A stretch of 64,000 nt of DNA from Bosea sp. Tri-49 (GCF_003952665.1 NZ_CP017946.1:4607001-4671000), one strand, 5' to 3'; shown: positions 52,419-61,961, counted from the first letter of the stretch. Numbers and translations are program-made. The notes: generated by a model from the letters alone, not told the origin.

Positions 52419-53534
52419 CTAGAGCTCCGCGATCCGGCCACGACGCAGCAGCAGCCAGAGGAAGAAGGGCGCGCCGATGAAGGCGGTGACGATGCCGATC
52501 GGCAGTTCGGCTGGCACGACGACGAGGCGGGCGACGATGTCGGCGCCGACCAGCAAGGCCGCTCCGCCGATCGCCGAGAGCGGCAGCAGCAGGCGGTGAT
52601 CGGGCCCGATCGAGAGCCGGATCAGATGCGGCACGACGATGCCGACGAAGCCGATCACGCCGGCCGAGGCGACGCTGGCACCGACGGCGAGCGCAACCAG
52701 CAGGATCGCGAGCGCCTTGATGCGCTGGACAGGCACGCCGAGATGATAGGCCTCGGCCTCGCCGAGCATGAGGGCATTGAGGCCGCGCGCCAGCAGGGGC
52801 ACGGCAAACAGCAGCGGCAGCACGATCGGGGCGACCACGGAGAGCTTGGTCCAGCTCGCACCGCCGAGACTGCCGAGCGACCAGAAGGTCAGGTCGCGCA
52901 ACTGCCGATCATCGGAGATGAAGGCGAGCAGGCCAGTAAGCGAGCCCGCAAGCGCGCCGAGGGCAACACCGGCGAGCAGCATGGTCGCGACTGAGGTGCG
53001 GCCCTGGCGGGTCGCGATCAGATAGAGCGCCAGCGTCGAGACCAACCCGCCGAAGAAGGCGCCGAAGGGCAGCAACGCGAAGGGCAGCTTCATCGCGAAG
53101 TTCGAGAGGAAGAAGCGGTCGCCGAGCACGATCGTCGCGGCAGCGGCAAGCCCGGCACCGGTCGAGACGCCGACGAGGCCGGGATCGGCGAGAGGATTGC
53201 GGAACAGGCCCTGCATCAGGGCGCCCGAGATGGCGAGCGCCGCCCCGACCAGCGCGCCGAGCAGCAGGCGCGGCATGCGGATGTTGAGCACGACCAGCGC
53301 CTCGCGGCTGTCGAGCAGCTCAACCTGGCCGATGCCGAGCTTGGCCATCAGGATATCGGCGACCCGGCCGGGCGCGATAGCGAAGGCGCCGGCGCCGAGC
53401 GAGAGCAGCATCAGCAGCAGGCAAAAGCCGACCAGCGCTGCGACCGCGATGATGCCCTTGCGGCGTCGCCCCTCGGCGAGGATAGCCAGCGCGGTGGCGC
53501 TCGCACTCGACGTCTGCTTCACGGCGAGCGTCAT
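52419..53534 (-). CDS. hmuU: Heme ABC transporter permease
   Basis: A 371-residue FecCD-family permease with about ten membrane segments. Motifs RMPRLLLGALVGAALAISGA and NPLADPGLVGVSTGAG are characteristic of siderophore/heme permeases. Its first codon overlaps the hmuT stop (ATGA), and hmuV follows, so the three form one operon. Confidence 0.94.
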   Translation of the reverse strand: MTLAVKQTSSASATALAILAEGRRRKGIIAVAALVGFCLLLMLLSLGAGAFAIAPGRVADILMAKLGIGQVELLDSREALVVLNIRMPRLLLGALVGAALAISGALMQGLFRNPLADPGLVGVSTGAGLAAAATIVLGDRFFLSNFAMKLPFALLPFGAFFGGLVSTLALYLIATRQGRTSVATMLLAGVALGALAGSLTGLLAFISDDRQLRDLTFWSLGSLGGASWTKLSVVAPIVLPLLFAVPLLARGLNALMLGEAEAYHLGVPVQRIKALAILLVALAVGASVASAGVIGFVGIVVPHLIRLSIGPDHRLLLPLSAIGGAALLVGADIVARLVVVPAELPIGIVTAFIGAPFFLWLLLRRGRIAEL

Positions 53535-54502
53535 TTCGCGGCGGAAAGCTGGGCGATCTTGGCTTCGGGATAAAGCTCGGCCATCAGGTCGCGGGCCGCG
53601 TTGGGCGTGCGCGGGCCGAAGCCGAGCAGATAGAGCCCGTCCATCCGGATCAACGCCTTCTGCTTTGCGGCAGGCGTCTGCGAGAAGGCTGGCATAGCGA
53701 ACAGCTCGTCGGGCGTCGCGTTGTGGGCGCTGCTGAAGCGCATCATCAGCACGACATCGGGGGCCGCCGTGATGATCGCCTCGTCGGTCATCGGCTTGAA
53801 GCCTTCGACCGCGCTGGCGGCGTTGACGCCACCGGCGAGCGCGATGATCGCATCGGCGGTGCTGTTGCGCCCACCGACCATGGTGCGGCCATTTTGGAGA
53901 GAGAGTACGAACAGGACGCGCTTCTGCTTCGGCAAGCCGGTGCGCAGCCGGTCGAGCTCGTCGAAACGGGTCTTGACCGTGGCGGCGAGCTGCTGTGCCG
54001 GCTCGGCGGCGCCGGCGGCCTTGCCGATCGCCGCGATCTTGGCGACCACCGCCTCCGGCGTCAGTGCTTCTGGGATCATCGTGATCGGCGTGCCGGATTC
54101 CTTGAGCAGCGCGAGGGCGTCAGGTGGGCCGGCGCCCTCGACGGCAATGATCTGCGAGGGCTTCAGCGAGAGCACGCCTTCGGCCGAGAGCGCCCTGACA
54201 TAGCCGACGCTCTTCTTGTCCTTCTGCGCCTCCGGCGGCCATTGGCTGGGGGTATCGACGCCGACGATATTGTCCTTCAGGCCGAGGGCGTAGAGCACTT
54301 CGGTGACGATGCCGCCGGCTGCGACGATGCGCTCCGCGGTCTGGGCCTGCGCGGTGGCGATGAAGCTGCCGGAACGGAGATCGCCCGCGAAGCCGAGGGC
54401 GGCCAGCGCGCTGAGGGCGATGGCGGCGGCGAGCTCGCGGCCGAGGCGTTTCGCCTTCAGGCCGGCGAGTGGATTTGGTGCAGAGGATGACAGGTCGTGC
54501 AT
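53531..54502 (-). CDS. hmuT: Heme ABC transporter substrate-binding protein
   Basis: A 323-residue periplasmic heme-binding protein with an N-terminal hydrophobic segment (about 24-52; long signal or anchor) and two lobes joined by a helix. Sequence RIVAAGGIVTEVLYALG is the HmuT N-lobe start. The ATG at 54502 is preferred on spacing; the ATG at 54508 is possible. No outer-membrane heme receptor is in the window, so it must be encoded elsewhere. Confidence 0.92.
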   Translation of the reverse strand: MHDLSSSAPNPLAGLKAKRLGRELAAAIALSALAALGFAGDLRSGSFIATAQAQTAERIVAAGGIVTEVLYALGLKDNIVGVDTPSQWPPEAQKDKKSVGYVRALSAEGVLSLKPSQIIAVEGAGPPDALALLKESGTPITMIPEALTPEAVVAKIAAIGKAAGAAEPAQQLAATVKTRFDELDRLRTGLPKQKRVLFVLSLQNGRTMVGGRNSTADAIIALAGGVNAASAVEGFKPMTDEAIITAAPDVVLMMRFSSAHNATPDELFAMPAFSQTPAAKQKALIRMDGLYLLGFGPRTPNAARDLMAELYPEAKIAQLSAAK

Positions 54503-54588
54503 GAGCATCTCGTGGCTCGCCGCAGCGCAGCAAGCGGCCTTATAGCGGCAGCTTCCCACTCTACAGTCATTCCAAAGTATTGGCTCAG

Positions 54589-54605
54589 TTTATAATCGTT
54601 CAAAA
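54589..54605. promoter_or_regulatory. ICE-box-like (Irr) palindrome between the heme operons
   Basis: TTTATAA-TCG-TTCAAAA matches the iron-control-element consensus TTTAGAA-n3-TTCTAAA at 12 of 14 positions. It lies between divergent hmuTUV and the heme monooxygenase/hutX pair. Irr uses such sites in Rhizobiales for heme and iron genes. Candidate, not shown. Confidence 0.5.
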
Positions 54606-54715
54606 CAGCGATCATCGAGCCGTTGTTGACGGTGATATTCGGCTTTACTAAGGAGGGTCAAGAGCGGCGCGGGCCGCCCGTGATCACCTGTTCCGGAACC
54701 GCCGAGGATTTCCCG

Positions 54716-55063
54716 ATGTTCATCGCCATGAACCGCTTCAAGGTCGTCAAGGGAGAGGAGGGGGCCTTCGAGACAGTCTGGTCCTCGCGCAAGACGCGCC
54801 TCGACGAGATGCCGGGCTTCATCGCCTTCCATCTGCTCAAGGGGCCGGAGAAGGAGGATCATACCCTCTATTCCTCGCACACCACCTGGGCCTCGAAGGA
54901 CGATTTCACCGCCTGGACCAAGTCGGAGCAGTTCCGCGAGTCGCATCGCAGTGCCGGTCAGCCGAGGCCGACGCCGCTTTATCTCGGCCATCCGGAGTTC
55001 GAGGGCTTCGAGACGATCCTGACCGAGCACAACCCGCGTCTGCCGCGCCAGGCCGCCGAGTGA
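54716..55063 (+). CDS. Heme-degrading monooxygenase (IsdG/HmoA type, ABM fold)
   Basis: A 115-residue ferredoxin-fold (ABM) protein. Asn6, Trp67 and His77 coincide with the Asn-Trp-His catalytic triad of IsdG-type heme oxygenases (N7, W67, H77), which open heme to a tetrapyrrole and free iron. It is followed by hutX after 14 bases and is divergent from hmuTUV, so it probably extracts iron from imported heme. The ATG at 54716 (MFIAMNRF) is chosen since the triad numbering then fits. Confidence 0.85.
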   Translation: MFIAMNRFKVVKGEEGAFETVWSSRKTRLDEMPGFIAFHLLKGPEKEDHTLYSSHTTWASKDDFTAWTKSEQFRESHRSAGQPRPTPLYLGHPEFEGFETILTEHNPRLPRQAAE

Positions 55064-55077
55064 GGGGCTAAAGGATC

Positions 55078-55608
55078 ATGTCGCTTACCGAGACGCTGGC
55101 GCCGGCTGCATCCGCCGACGCTATGGAGAAGGTCCGGGCGGCACTCGCCGCCAAGCCGGACGGGGTGATCGAGGCCGTCGCGCGCGAGCACGGCGTTTCG
55201 ACCCTCGCGGTGCTGGAGGCAACGCCGGAGGAGCAGCGCCTCTACATTGCGGCCGAGCGCTTCGAGGCGCTCTGGCAGGAGCTCTCGACTTGGGGCACGG
55301 TGCTTTTCATCGTGCACACGCCCGACATCGTGCTCGAATGCGAGGGCTCGCTGCCGGTCGGCTCCTTTGGCCATGGCTATTACAACATCCATGGCGACAG
55401 CCCGATCGGCGGGCATATCAAGGCGGGCAACTGCGCGGCGATCTATCTCGTCGACCGTGCCTTCCATGGCCGCCGCTCCTGCTCGGTGCAGTTCTTCAAC
55501 GGCGCCGGCGAGGCGATGTTCAAGGTCTTCGTCCGCCGCGACGAGGCCCGCGAATTGCTGCCGGACCAGGTTGAGCGCTTCGAGGCGTTGAAGCGCAGCT
55601 TCGCCTGA
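55078..55608 (+). CDS. hutX: Heme utilisation cytosolic carrier protein HutX
   Basis: A 176-residue protein of the HutX/HuvX family, which carries heme in the cytosol to degrading enzymes. Motifs SFGHGYYNIHGD and GHIKAGNCAAIYLVDR are family-typical. It shares a transcript with the heme monooxygenase and is followed by a terminator at 55643. In Vibrio, HutX hands heme to HutZ; here the IsdG-like protein is the likely acceptor. Confidence 0.92.
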   Translation: MSLTETLAPAASADAMEKVRAALAAKPDGVIEAVAREHGVSTLAVLEATPEEQRLYIAAERFEALWQELSTWGTVLFIVHTPDIVLECEGSLPVGSFGHGYYNIHGDSPIGGHIKAGNCAAIYLVDRAFHGRRSCSVQFFNGAGEAMFKVFVRRDEARELLPDQVERFEALKRSFA

Positions 55609-55642
55609 TCGTAATCGGCTCTCGGCCGGGCCGTCACACTAC

Positions 55643-55680
55643 GAGGCCTTCACCGTCTGCTGGTGGAGGCCTTCTTCTTT
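55643..55680 (+). terminator. Rho-independent terminator after hutX
   Basis: GGCCTTCACC and GGTGGAGGCC form a 10-bp stem (one G-U pair) with loop GTCTGCT, followed by TTCTTCTTT. It lies 35 bases after the hutX stop. The remaining ~165 bases to the next gene hold an AT-richer stretch near 55795 that may be the flippase promoter. Confidence 0.75.
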
Positions 55681-55845
55681 GATGCGTCCGAAGGCTCGCA
55701 GCCCGATCACTGACAAATGACGTCAATCGCCACTTTTCCGCCACGAGCCGCGTGCGATACGGGGGCGGCCGGCGATGTCATGGAAGTCAAAGCATTTACC
55801 AAGCGTTAACCATAAAGGCGCAGCCTCTTGCTGGCGGAGCGATGT

Positions 55846-57297
55846 GACGTGATCGATCCGATCGATCGCGCGCAGGCTCTGGCAGGCGAGCGCCGTGGCC
55901 AGCCGGCAAGCGCGGATGACCTGCTCGAGCTTCCGGCGGAGGACGCGGATATGGCGGCGCAGCTTGCCTTGGCACGGGTCAGCCTGGCCAAGGATCTGAT
56001 CGGCCTGACGCCGTCGGCGATGGGGCCGAAGGCGGTGGTCGCATCGCTCACCAAGCGCGCCGGTTTTCGCGACGGGGCGATGCTGGCGCTACGTTTCGTG
56101 CAGGCGCGCTTTCTGTCCGTCTGGGGACTGTTGCTGGCGGCTGCGCTCTGCCCGCCCAAGGTCTTCGCCGATTTCGCGATCTTCGCGGCACTGGCGAATT
56201 TCGTGTCGATCGCCGCGCTGCTGCGCTTCGAGGCGGTCTTCTTCCAGAACAGCGGGCGCTTGCATCTCGGCCGAGCCTTCCGACTCGCACTGGCTGCCGG
56301 TGCGATCTTTCTCGGTGTGATGGCGATCGTGATCCTGTTCGCGGCATCGGAGGGCTGGGTTCTGCGCGGCTTCGGCGCACTCTTCCTGATCTCGCTGGCG
56401 AGCCGTGCGGCGATGCGGCTGATCCTGGGAGAGGCTGCTGCCGAGGGGGATTTCGCCACGATCGGCAACAGCAACATCGTCCAGGCGCTGGTCCAGCCCG
56501 GGATGATGATCCTGCTGATCTGGCCGCTCGGACCGACGGCCCTGGCGCTGTTCGCCGCGGACGCCTTCGGCCACGCCGTAGCTGCCCTCTACGTGGCGTG
56601 GCGCCGGCGCCATTCGCTGTTGCCGCTGTTGCATTCGTCGCGCTGGTCGCGCGCCGAACTGCGCGGCTCCGGCCGGCAATGGCGGAATTCGCCGACCTAT
56701 CTGCTGCCGTCGGCGCTCCTTTCGTTCGGCTTCTCGGCGGCGCCTCTGCTGGCATTGCCGCTGGCGAGCAATCCTGTTCTGGCGGCGCATGTGGCACTGG
56801 CGACGCGTCTGCTCGACATGCCGGCGCAGATGTTCGGCGCGGTGACGATTCCCATGGTGATGAGCGATCTGCGCAAGCATCAAGGCCATGATCGTCAGAA
56901 GAGGGCACGCCTGCTCACTTTGGCGATGGCAGCCATCGTGGCGGCGCTGTTCCTTGCCATCGCGCTCGTCGCGATCGGCGCGGACGAGATCGTCCTCGAC
57001 GGCACCAAATGGGGCGGCCTCGGCGAGGTGATGGCGATCATGGCGCTGTTCTATGGTTGCGGCGCCTTAGTCGGGCCATTGCAGGAAATGGGAGCCTTCT
57101 CCTCCCGCCCGCACAACCAGATGATCGCCAATGCAGCGGCGCTGGCTACCGTCGCGGTCGTGATCTGGGGATTCGGCAGCTTGTCTCTCGCCCTGCTCGC
57201 GGCGATCGGGCTGGTTTCGCTGGCGCGCCTGCTGCTCCATCTGCGCCTGACCTGGATCGGGATCGGCGCCGAGCCGGCGGATGCTGCAGCAGCCTGA
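55846..57297 (+). CDS. Polysaccharide flippase-like membrane protein (Wzx/MATE-type)
   Basis: A 483-residue protein with a soluble N-terminal part of about 80 residues followed by about twelve hydrophobic segments, in the pattern of polysaccharide flippases (MVF superfamily). It probably moves lipid-linked sugars across the inner membrane. The start is uncertain: GTG at 55846 (after GGAG) is taken; TTG at 55828 is possible. No glycosyltransferases lie next to it. It ends three bases from the convergent phosphatase gene. Confidence 0.75.
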   Translation, partial: DVIDPIDRAQALAGERRGQPASADDLLELPAEDADMAAQLALARVSLAKDLIGLTPSAMGPKAVVASLTKRAGFRDGAMLALRFVQARFLSVWGLLLAAALCPPKVFADFAIFAALANFVSIAALLRFEAVFFQNSGRLHLGRAFRLALAAGAIFLGVMAIVILFAASEGWVLRGFGALFLISLASRAAMRLILGEAAAEGDFATIGNSNIVQALVQPGMMILLIWPLGPTALALFAADAFGHAVAALYVAWRRRHSLLPLLHSSRWSRAELRGSGRQWRNSPTYLLPSALLSFGFSAAPLLALPLASNPVLAAHVALATRLLDMPAQMFGAVTIPMVMSDLRKHQGHDRQKRARLLTLAMAAIVAALFLAIALVAIGADEIVLDGTKWGGLGEVMAIMALFYGCGALVGPLQEMGAFSSRPHNQMIANAAALATVAVVIWGFGSLSLALLAAIGLVSLARLLLHLRLTWIGIGAEPADAAAA

Positions 57298-57300
57298 GGG

Positions 57301-58023
57301 CTATTCCCGGCGGATCAGCCGGTCTGCCAGCAGTGACGAGAAGAAGCCGGGCTTGAACTCGCGCTCAAGCCGTTCGGGATCGTAGTCGCTGGCGACCCAA
57401 TCGAGGAACGCGATCCCCTTGCTCGCGCCTTCGCGCGCATAAGTTTCGAAGAAGGCGTCGAGGATGCCGGTCTTGGCGAAGCGGAAATGGCCATAGCGCA
57501 GCGAGAGCTCTGCCATCGCCTCGGCGAGCGGTCGCTTCTCATGGACCAGCAGATAGAGCGCGGCGAAGAAGCCGGCCCGGTCGGCGCCGGACTTGCAGTG
57601 AACCAATGCAGGCGTCTTCAGCTCGGCGAAGAAGGCCGGCGCGGCGAGGAGGGTGTCGCGATCAGGCGCGCCGCGCGAGCGCAGCACGAACTCGACCAGC
57701 GCGATGCCGTGGCGCTCGCAGGCTTCCTTCTGCAGCGGCCAGGCGCCGTGCTCGCGGCCGCCGCGCAGGTTGACGATGGTCTTGACGCCCTGGCGGGCGA
57801 ACCAGGCGATGTCCGTCGGGGCCGGCTGGGCGGCGCGCCAGAGCTGCGGCGTGACGCGATGGGCGTTGAGATAGGCGAGCCGGAAAATGCCGTGGTCGGC
57901 CAGCAGCATGTTGGCCCAGGCGCGGGTGCGATCGAGCCGGCCGCTCAAGGGGCGGTCCCAGCGCGCGATCCGCGCCATGCGCCTTGCATAGCGATCTTCC
58001 GGCCGCCGCCAGTGATTCAGCAT
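57301..58023 (-). CDS. Tyrosine/dual-specificity protein phosphatase family
   Basis: A 240-residue protein with the phosphatase loop HCKSGADR (Cys143 nucleophile, Arg149). The general acid Asp is likely in the LRSRGAPDRD region. It resembles bacterial DSP-type phosphatases (Siw14/Y_phosphatase3-like) acting on phosphotyrosine, inositol polyphosphates or similar. Soluble, no signal peptide. Convergent with the flippase gene; function in polysaccharide control is a guess. Confidence 0.85.
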   Translation of the reverse strand: MLNHWRRPEDRYARRMARIARWDRPLSGRLDRTRAWANMLLADHGIFRLAYLNAHRVTPQLWRAAQPAPTDIAWFARQGVKTIVNLRGGREHGAWPLQKEACERHGIALVEFVLRSRGAPDRDTLLAAPAFFAELKTPALVHCKSGADRAGFFAALYLLVHEKRPLAEAMAELSLRYGHFRFAKTGILDAFFETYAREGASKGIAFLDWVASDYDPERLEREFKPGFFSSLLADRLIRRE

Positions 58024-58169
58024 GGAATAGCGCCTGTCATGCCGGCCCGATAGCAGCGCCGGCCGGCTTGCGCAAATCGGTAACCCCTTGCGACTAAAGC
58101 CCGGGCTTGGCCTTTGCGGCTGGAACGCGCATAAGGCGCCCGAAGTTTTGTCATCGATAGGTCAGGTAC

Positions 58170-58709
58170 ATGCGGCTCGACGCCATCGCCATCGGCAAGA
58201 ATCCCCCGGAAGAGGTCAACGTCGTGATCGAGGTCGCCATTGGCGGCGAACCGATCAAGTACGAAATGGACAAGGAAGCAGGCACGCTGTTCGTCGATCG
58301 CTTCCTCTATACACCGATGCGCTATCCCGGGAATTACGGCTTCATCCCGCATACGCTGTCGGAGGACGGCGATCCTTGCGACGTTCTCGTCGCCAATACG
58401 CGTCCGCTGGTGCCGGGCTCCTATATCGCAGTCAGGCCGATCGGCGTGATGATGATGGAGGACGAGGGCGGCGGCGACGAGAAGATCATCGCGGTGCCGG
58501 TGCCGAAGCTGACCAAGCGCTACGAGAACGTGACGAACTACACCGATCTGCCGCAGATCACGCTCGATCAGATCCAGCACTTCTTCGAGCACTATAAGGA
58601 TCTCGAGCCCGGCAAATGGGTGAAGCTGACCGGCTGGGGCGACGCAACCAAGGCCAAGCAGCTGATCGTCGAGGCGATTGAGCGAGCGAAGGCAGCTAAG
58701 AAGGGCTGA
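58170..58709 (+). CDS. ppa: Inorganic pyrophosphatase
   Basis: A 179-residue type I pyrophosphatase splitting PPi to phosphate. The metal motif DGDPCDVLV (Asp residues ~65-70) and [11 protein letters not shown] are typical. It stands as a single gene, followed by a palindrome. Likely housekeeping. Confidence 0.96.
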   Translation: MRLDAIAIGKNPPEEVNVVIEVAIGGEPIKYEMDKEAGTLFVDRFLYTPMRYPGNYGFIPHTLSEDGDPCDVLVANTRPLVPGSYIAVRPIGVMMMEDEGGGDEKIIAVPVPKLTKRYENVTNYTDLPQITLDQIQHFFEHYKDLEPGKWVKLTGWGDATKAKQLIVEAIERAKAAKKG

Positions 58710-58717
58710 GACTTTGC

Positions 58718-58746
58718 GTCATGCTCGGGTCAAGCCCGAGCATGAC
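58718..58746. terminator. 12-bp perfect palindrome after ppa (single hairpin of the repeat family)
   Basis: GTCATGCTCGGG-TCAAG-CCCGAGCATGAC, a perfect 12-bp stem with a 5-base loop. It equals the right-hand hairpin of the repeat at 44242-44352. It lies between convergent ppa and the hexapeptide acetyltransferase, so it may end both transcripts. Confidence 0.7.
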
Positions 58747-58758
58747 GCCGGTCCGATG

Positions 58759-59379
58759 TCAGCCCTCGTGCTTCTCCAAAAACGCTTCGACTGACAACGC
58801 CCGAAAGTCGTCGAGCGCGGTGCGCAGTTGCGCGTGCTCCCAGTCCCACCAGGCAAGCGCCTTGAGCTGCTCGGCGACCGCCTCGGTAAACCGCCGGCGG
58901 ATGATGCGGGCCGGGTTGCCGGCAACGATGGTGTAGTCCGGCACGTCCTTGGTTACGACCGCGCCGCCCGCGACGACCGCGCCGGTTCCGATACTGCGGC
59001 CGGCCAGCACGATGGCGCCATGCCCGATCCAGACATCGTGGCCGATCGTCACGGGCGTCGAACGGCGCCAGTCGAAGAAGGCGGCATCGTCCTCAGCATC
59101 CTCGAAATAGGCGCTGGCGCGGTAGGTGAAGTGCGACTGGCTCGCCCGCTGCATCGGATGGTTGCCGGGGTTGATGCGGGTGTGCGCCGCGATCGAGCAG
59201 AACTTGCCGATCGTCGTGTAGATCACGTCGGAATCGTTCACGACATAGGAATAGTCGTCGAGCGTCGATTCCGCGAACGAGGTGCGGGCGCCGATCTCGG
59301 TATAGCGGCCGAGTACGGCGTCGCGAACCCTGGCGGTCGGGTCGATCACGGGTGCGAGCCCGAGCTTCTTGCCTGCCAT
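58759..59379 (-). CDS. Phosphonate-cluster hexapeptide acetyltransferase (TIGR03308-like)
   Basis: A 206-residue left-handed beta-helix transferase with hexapeptide repeats ([42 protein letters not shown] is the second run) and an insert loop carrying the catalytic His (NPGNHPMQR). It matches the Thr-rich transferase family found in phn operons (TIGR03308). PhnO of other bacteria is a different, GNAT, fold, so this may be its alternative for N-acetylating aminophosphonates. It is the last gene of the phn operon in the window. Confidence 0.88.
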   Translation of the reverse strand: MAGKKLGLAPVIDPTARVRDAVLGRYTEIGARTSFAESTLDDYSYVVNDSDVIYTTIGKFCSIAAHTRINPGNHPMQRASQSHFTYRASAYFEDAEDDAAFFDWRRSTPVTIGHDVWIGHGAIVLAGRSIGTGAVVAGGAVVTKDVPDYTIVAGNPARIIRRRFTEAVAEQLKALAWWDWEHAQLRTALDDFRALSVEAFLEKHEG

Positions 59380-59414
59380 GACGGGACTCCTCGCGAGACG
59401 GTGGCTGCTCGGCT

Positions 59415-60116
59415 TCAGCCGAGGGGGAAGCTGTCGAGCAGGACGAAGCGACTGCTACGGCTCTCCTGCTTGAAGATGGCGACGCGGTCGACCGCAACGG
59501 GTCGGCTAGGCACGGCCTCGGCGTAAGCCCAGATCAGGGAGGCTTTGACGGGGGTAACCTGCTCGTCCGTCAGGGACCCGGTCAGTGTCATATGGAAACG
59601 GAAGGCGTCGCCGACGTAGGGGTAGCCATAGGCCTCGAGATAGGCGCGGTGGGCCGGGGTCAGCGGGCTTTGGAGGCGTCGCGCCAGGTCGGCTTGCGAG
59701 AGCGGGGCACGGAACGGCTCGAAGGCCTGGACGATGTCGAAGGCGAAGCGTTGCAGCTCATCGCTCGGCTCGGACGGGGTGAGGGCGATGAAGTGGCCGA
59801 GCGCGTTGATGGAGAGCCCGGCAAGCCGGACGGGCGGCCGTCCCGCGACAAAATTGCGCGCAAAGGCGCGCAGAGCGCCTTCGTTACGGCCACTGGCCAG
59901 CTCGAACGGCGCCTTCAGCGTGGCGTGGAAGCCGTAGTGGCGCGGTTCGGCCGTCAGCTCAGGCCAGTCGAGCTCGTCGCGGCCGGGCGGGACGGCGAAA
60001 GCGATGTCCGCGCCGGTGACGGCGTCATAGCCCAGCGTCGCGCTGCCGAAGCGCCAGAGGGCACTGTCGGCGGCGGGGGCGTAGTAGAGCGCGTAGCGCG
60101 GCGCGGTCTGGGTCAT
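59415..60116 (-). CDS. DUF1045 phosphonate-operon protein, 2H phosphoesterase-like
   Basis: A 233-residue protein of the DUF1045/TIGR03223 family found in C-P lyase operons. Two HxTL motifs, HATL (64-67) and HMTL (175-178), are those of the 2H phosphoesterase fold, which opens cyclic phosphates. This suggests it opens the 1,2-cyclic ribose phosphate made by PhnJ, a step done by PhnP in E. coli. No phnP is seen in the window. It lies 7 bases after phnM. Confidence 0.85.
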   Translation of the reverse strand: MTQTAPRYALYYAPAADSALWRFGSATLGYDAVTGADIAFAVPPGRDELDWPELTAEPRHYGFHATLKAPFELASGRNEGALRAFARNFVAGRPPVRLAGLSINALGHFIALTPSEPSDELQRFAFDIVQAFEPFRAPLSQADLARRLQSPLTPAHRAYLEAYGYPYVGDAFRFHMTLTGSLTDEQVTPVKASLIWAYAEAVPSRPVAVDRVAIFKQESRSSRFVLLDSFPLG

Positions 60117-60123
60117 GCTGCGC

Positions 60124-61263
60124 TCAGAAGGCCCGGTGTCCCTGCGACCAGACGGTGGTGATCACCGGCGTCGCGCCCAGCGCCCGGAAGCGCACGAGAT
60201 CGGCGCGCAGACCGGGCTTGAGATGGCCGCGATCCCTGAGGCCTAGGATGTCGGCGACCTTCCAGGTCACCTTGGCCATTGCCGCCGGCAGGGCGATGCC
60301 GTGCTTGTCGTTGAGCTTGAGCACGGCCTGGAGCAGGCTCGCCGGGACATAGTCGGAGGAGAGCCCGTCGAGCAGGTCCTTTTCGGCGAGCTCGGCGACC
60401 GAGACACCGCCGGAATGCGAGCCGCCGCGCACGACGTTGGGGGCACCGGCGATGGTGGCGAGGCCTCGCTGCTTGGCAGCCTGCGCCGCCTCGACCGTGG
60501 TCGGGAACTCCGAGATCACCGCACCCGATGCGATGCCGGCCTCGACATGCTCGATCGTGGTGTCGTCATGGGTCGCGATCGGGATGCCGCGCGCCTGGAA
60601 CATCTCGACGACGGCGCTCCAGTTGCGGCCGACATTGGCCTGGCCCTCGCGCTGGCGGACGACGACGTCCTCCTCGAACTCGGATTCGGTCTTGCCGTTG
60701 CCGAGAGCATAGGTGCGCAGGTGCGCGATATCGCGCCATTGCCGCTGGCCGGGGGTGTGGTCCATCAGCGAGACGAGCTGGACGAGGCTGTCGTCCTGAT
60801 AGGGCTCGATGTCGCGGAGCAGGTCCGGGCTGGTCAGCTCGCAGCGCATATGGATGCGATGGTCGATGCGGAAGACGTTCTCGGCCGTGCCGAGCCGGAG
60901 TGCATCCATGACGTCGGCGAAGATGTCCTTGCGGTAGTCCTTGGCCGAGAAAGGCGTGCCGGCGCAGATCGCGTCATAGACGGTGGTGACGCCGGCCGCG
61001 GCCATCTGAGCGTCATGGACCAAAGCCGCCGCGAGCCCGTTCGGCCAGAAGACCTTCGGGCGTGGCATGAAGTGCTTTTCCATGTTGTCGGTGTGCATCT
61101 CGACGAGGCCGGGCGCGACATAGTCGCCCGCGACGTCGATCGCCTCCGGCAAAGAGGAGCGGCCCTGATCGACCGAGCGGATGCCGTTCTCGTCGAAGGC
61201 GATGGTCCCGGTGACGACCTCGTCCTCGAGGATCAGGCGGGCATTGGTCAGGATGGTGGACAT
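60124..61263 (-). CDS. phnM: Alpha-D-ribose 1-methylphosphonate 5-triphosphate diphosphatase
   Basis: A 379-residue amidohydrolase-fold enzyme that removes pyrophosphate from the ribose-triphosphate intermediate of C-P lyase. The first metal motif GLVEMHTDNMEKH (about 52-64; EMHTDN in place of HxH) is PhnM-typical, with HDDT further on. It starts within the phnL stop (TGATG, one shared base). Confidence 0.94.
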   Translation of the reverse strand: MSTILTNARLILEDEVVTGTIAFDENGIRSVDQGRSSLPEAIDVAGDYVAPGLVEMHTDNMEKHFMPRPKVFWPNGLAAALVHDAQMAAAGVTTVYDAICAGTPFSAKDYRKDIFADVMDALRLGTAENVFRIDHRIHMRCELTSPDLLRDIEPYQDDSLVQLVSLMDHTPGQRQWRDIAHLRTYALGNGKTESEFEEDVVVRQREGQANVGRNWSAVVEMFQARGIPIATHDDTTIEHVEAGIASGAVISEFPTTVEAAQAAKQRGLATIAGAPNVVRGGSHSGGVSVAELAEKDLLDGLSSDYVPASLLQAVLKLNDKHGIALPAAMAKVTWKVADILGLRDRGHLKPGLRADLVRFRALGATPVITTVWSQGHRAF

Positions 61264-61961
61264 CAGGCGGCCTTCCGGAAATCGGTGATGTCGAGATAGC
61301 GGGTCGCGACAGCCTCTCGCACGGCCTCGTCATGGAAGATACCGACGATGGCGGAGCCCTGCTCGCGCGCCTCGGCGATCAGCTTGACTACGACATTGCG
61401 GTTGTTGGCGTCGAGTGAGGCGGTCGGCTCGTCGATCAGCATGATCGGCGAGGGATCGACGAAGGAGCGGGCGATGTTGACGCGCTGCTGCTCGCCGCCG
61501 GAGAAGGTCGCGGGCGCGAGGTGCCAAAGCCGCTCCGGCAGGTTGAGCCGCGCCAACATGGTCCTGGCGCGCTCGCTCGCTTCCTCGGGTGTGGCGCCGC
61601 GGGCGAGCAGCGGATCGCGGACGATATCGAGCGCCGTGACGCGGGGGATGACGCGCAGGAACTGCGAGACGAAGCCGAGCGTGCGGCGGCGGATGTCGAG
61701 CACGGTGCGCGGCACGGCCGAGACGATGTCGATCGGGCGGCCGCCATGGGTGATGGCGATGGTGCCGGAGGTCGGCCGGTAATTGCCGTAGAGGATGCGC
61801 AGCAGGCTCGACTTGCCGGCGCCGGACGCGCCCGCCAGCACCAGCGCCTCGCCGGCGGCGACCGAAAAGTTGACGTTGTCGAACACCGGCAAGCGTACGC
61901 CGCCCTGATTGTGCAGGGTGAATTCCTTGGCGACGTTCTCGACGTGAATCATCGTTGTCAT
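61263..61961 (-). CDS. phnL: Phosphonate C-P lyase system protein PhnL (ABC-type ATPase)
   Basis: A 232-residue ABC-fold ATPase, with Walker A GASGAGKS, signature FSGGEQQRV and Walker B IMLIDEP. PhnL belongs to the C-P lyase core and is not a transporter subunit. It overlaps phnM by one base and follows phnK by 46 bases. Confidence 0.94.
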   Translation of the reverse strand: MTTMIHVENVAKEFTLHNQGGVRLPVFDNVNFSVAAGEALVLAGASGAGKSSLLRILYGNYRPTSGTIAITHGGRPIDIVSAVPRTVLDIRRRTLGFVSQFLRVIPRVTALDIVRDPLLARGATPEEASERARTMLARLNLPERLWHLAPATFSGGEQQRVNIARSFVDPSPIMLIDEPTASLDANNRNVVVKLIAEAREQGSAIVGIFHDEAVREAVATRYLDITDFRKAA

